Below are positions 63,340-64,000 of a DNA stretch of 64,000 nucleotides, piece by piece. Location: assembly GCA_947503275.1 (NCBI GenBank), contig CANNCZ010000002.1, positions 62,001 through 126,000 of the forward strand, in the 5' to 3' direction. Each line of letters starts with the position of its first letter. The first letter of the stretch is position 1. A program made the translations under genes and the position numbers. The notes beneath the pieces are model-generated. The model was not told where the DNA came from, made no database searches, and was given only the letters and a program-made list of their open reading frames with translations. The stretch is from an uncultured Erythrobacter sp. (GTDB lineage Bacteria > Pseudomonadota > Alphaproteobacteria > Sphingomonadales > Sphingomonadaceae).

Positions 63340-64000
63340 ATGAACTTTCGCAACACTTCGCGCTCGCATCTTCTTGGCGCGACCCTGCTCGCATCCACTG
63401 CGTTCGCACTGACTATGCCGGCGCCAGCGAAAGCAGACCTGCTTGCTGATTGCAACGCGAGTGTTGGACTGGACGGGATAGCGCTGACCCCTGATGACGG
63501 TTTGGAATGTGGCGAGAATTCAACCGCCGACGGTGCCAACGCAACCGCGGTCGGTAACGACTCTGATGCTAGTGGAGATCGCTCCGTTGCCGTGGGTGAC
63601 AGCGCCAGCGCAGTCGCGACTAATGGCACAGCCGTAGGGCAGTTCGCGCAAGCTGGCGATGCATCCACCGATTCCAACGCGAGTGCCTTTGGCCGTTCCG
63701 CTCAAGCAACGGGGGCGGGCGCGACCGCTCTAGGCGCAGGATCAGATGCGACCGCCACCAGCAGCACCGCCGTGGGGCAATTGGCTGCGGCAACTGGCAT
63801 CAATTCGACCGCTATTGGACGCGTCGCACAAGCGACCGGCTTCGCTGCAATCGCGATCGGACCCTCTGCTCAAGCTGGCGGAGCCAACAGTCTGGCCTTG
63901 GGTGATACGGCCTCAGCTGCCGGAAGTAACGCGATTGCAATCGGGCACGATGCGAACGCCCCACAAGAAAACTCACTAGCCATCGGCGAATTCGCCGGTT
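63340..64000 (+). CDS. YadA-like trimeric autotransporter adhesin, N-terminal part
   Basis: The gene starts at ATG 63340 and is open to the window end. A signal peptide (ATLLASTAFALTMPAPAKA) is followed by repeats of the YadA head type: SVAVGDSASA, TAVGQFAQA, ATALGAGSDA, STAIGRVAQA, NAIAIGHDANA, SLAIGEFAG, each beginning with a hydrophobic-x-hydrophobic-Gly pair. These form the head of a trimeric surface adhesin. The membrane anchor must lie beyond the window. Confidence 0.9.
   Translation, partial: MNFRNTSRSHLLGATLLASTAFALTMPAPAKADLLADCNASVGLDGIALTPDDGLECGENSTADGANATAVGNDSDASGDRSVAVGDSASAVATNGTAVGQFAQAGDASTDSNASAFGRSAQATGAGATALGAGSDATATSSTAVGQLAAATGINSTAIGRVAQATGFAAIAIGPSAQAGGANSLALGDTASAAGSNAIAIGHDANAPQENSLAIGEFAG

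Overview
The window looks like a chromosomal segment of a marine alphaproteobacterium of the order Sphingomonadales, most likely family Erythrobacteraceae (Erythrobacter or a close relative). This is inferred from gene content and order (ybgC-tolQRAB-pal, a his cluster, alphaproteobacterial SspB, LOV-HWE kinase, DUF6491, DUF3008), from moderately high GC, and from two promoters of the GGAAC-N16-CGTT type read by alphaproteobacterial EcfG general-stress sigma factors. No rRNA, tRNA, CRISPR array, prophage or transposase gene was seen. Both window ends cut genes: a hypothetical protein at the left and a YadA-like trimeric autotransporter at the right.

Layout. 1-8.7 kb: mixed housekeeping and accessory genes (DUF547, GNAT, DASS transporter, PLP sulfur enzyme, SDR, FMN reductase, J-domain protein). 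8.76-13.3 kb: the complete Tol-Pal envelope operon on the minus strand. 13.3-17.3 kb: hinT and the histidine genes hisE, hisF, hisA, hisH, hisB, with an unknown membrane protein translationally coupled between hisA and hisF. 17.4-19.5 kb: sspB, a hypothetical gene, gmk and a degenerate cold-shock-like protein. 19.6-22.9 kb: a SET-domain methyltransferase with a 67-residue partner gene, and a Ktr/Trk potassium uptake pair. 23.1-28.7 kb: SDR, serine hydrolase, then a copper cassette (csoR divergent from copA-copB with a visible operator).

28.7-38.1 kb is a lipid/acyl-CoA catabolic block: on the minus strand an SDR and two acyl-CoA dehydrogenases that look like the two subunits of a heteromeric enzyme; on the plus strand a GPH-type symporter with a 19-residue leader peptide, then an ACAD11-like dehydrogenase, a zinc alcohol dehydrogenase and an ACAD10/11-like phosphotransferase. 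The last set is the split form of a fused eukaryotic protein and suggests metabolism of 4-hydroxyacyl-CoA by phosphorylation.

38.1-48.9 kb: subtilisin-type autotransporter, dapD, a small stress cassette behind an EcfG-type promoter, membrane dipeptidase, cupin and DoxX-like genes, SWIB and PEBP genes, S41 protease, and a LOV blue-light histidine kinase with a single-domain response regulator, also behind an EcfG-type promoter. 49-57 kb: GFA, lipoproteins, fasciclin, a photolyase-like protein with unusual domain order, patatin, ribosome hibernation factor, lipocalin and a broken AbrB antitoxin. 57-64 kb: thiC with its TPP riboswitch and a coupled secreted RidA, an NTE-like cNMP/patatin protein, an MBL hydrolase and the autotransporter.

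The main unexplained structure is a 120-bp dispersed element with GTCCGC...GCGGAC ends: two full copies (20741-20860, 25343-25462), a left half (28714-28773) and a right half (19021-19072). The halves run into the 3' ends of genes, and the copper cassette lies between two directly oriented copies.
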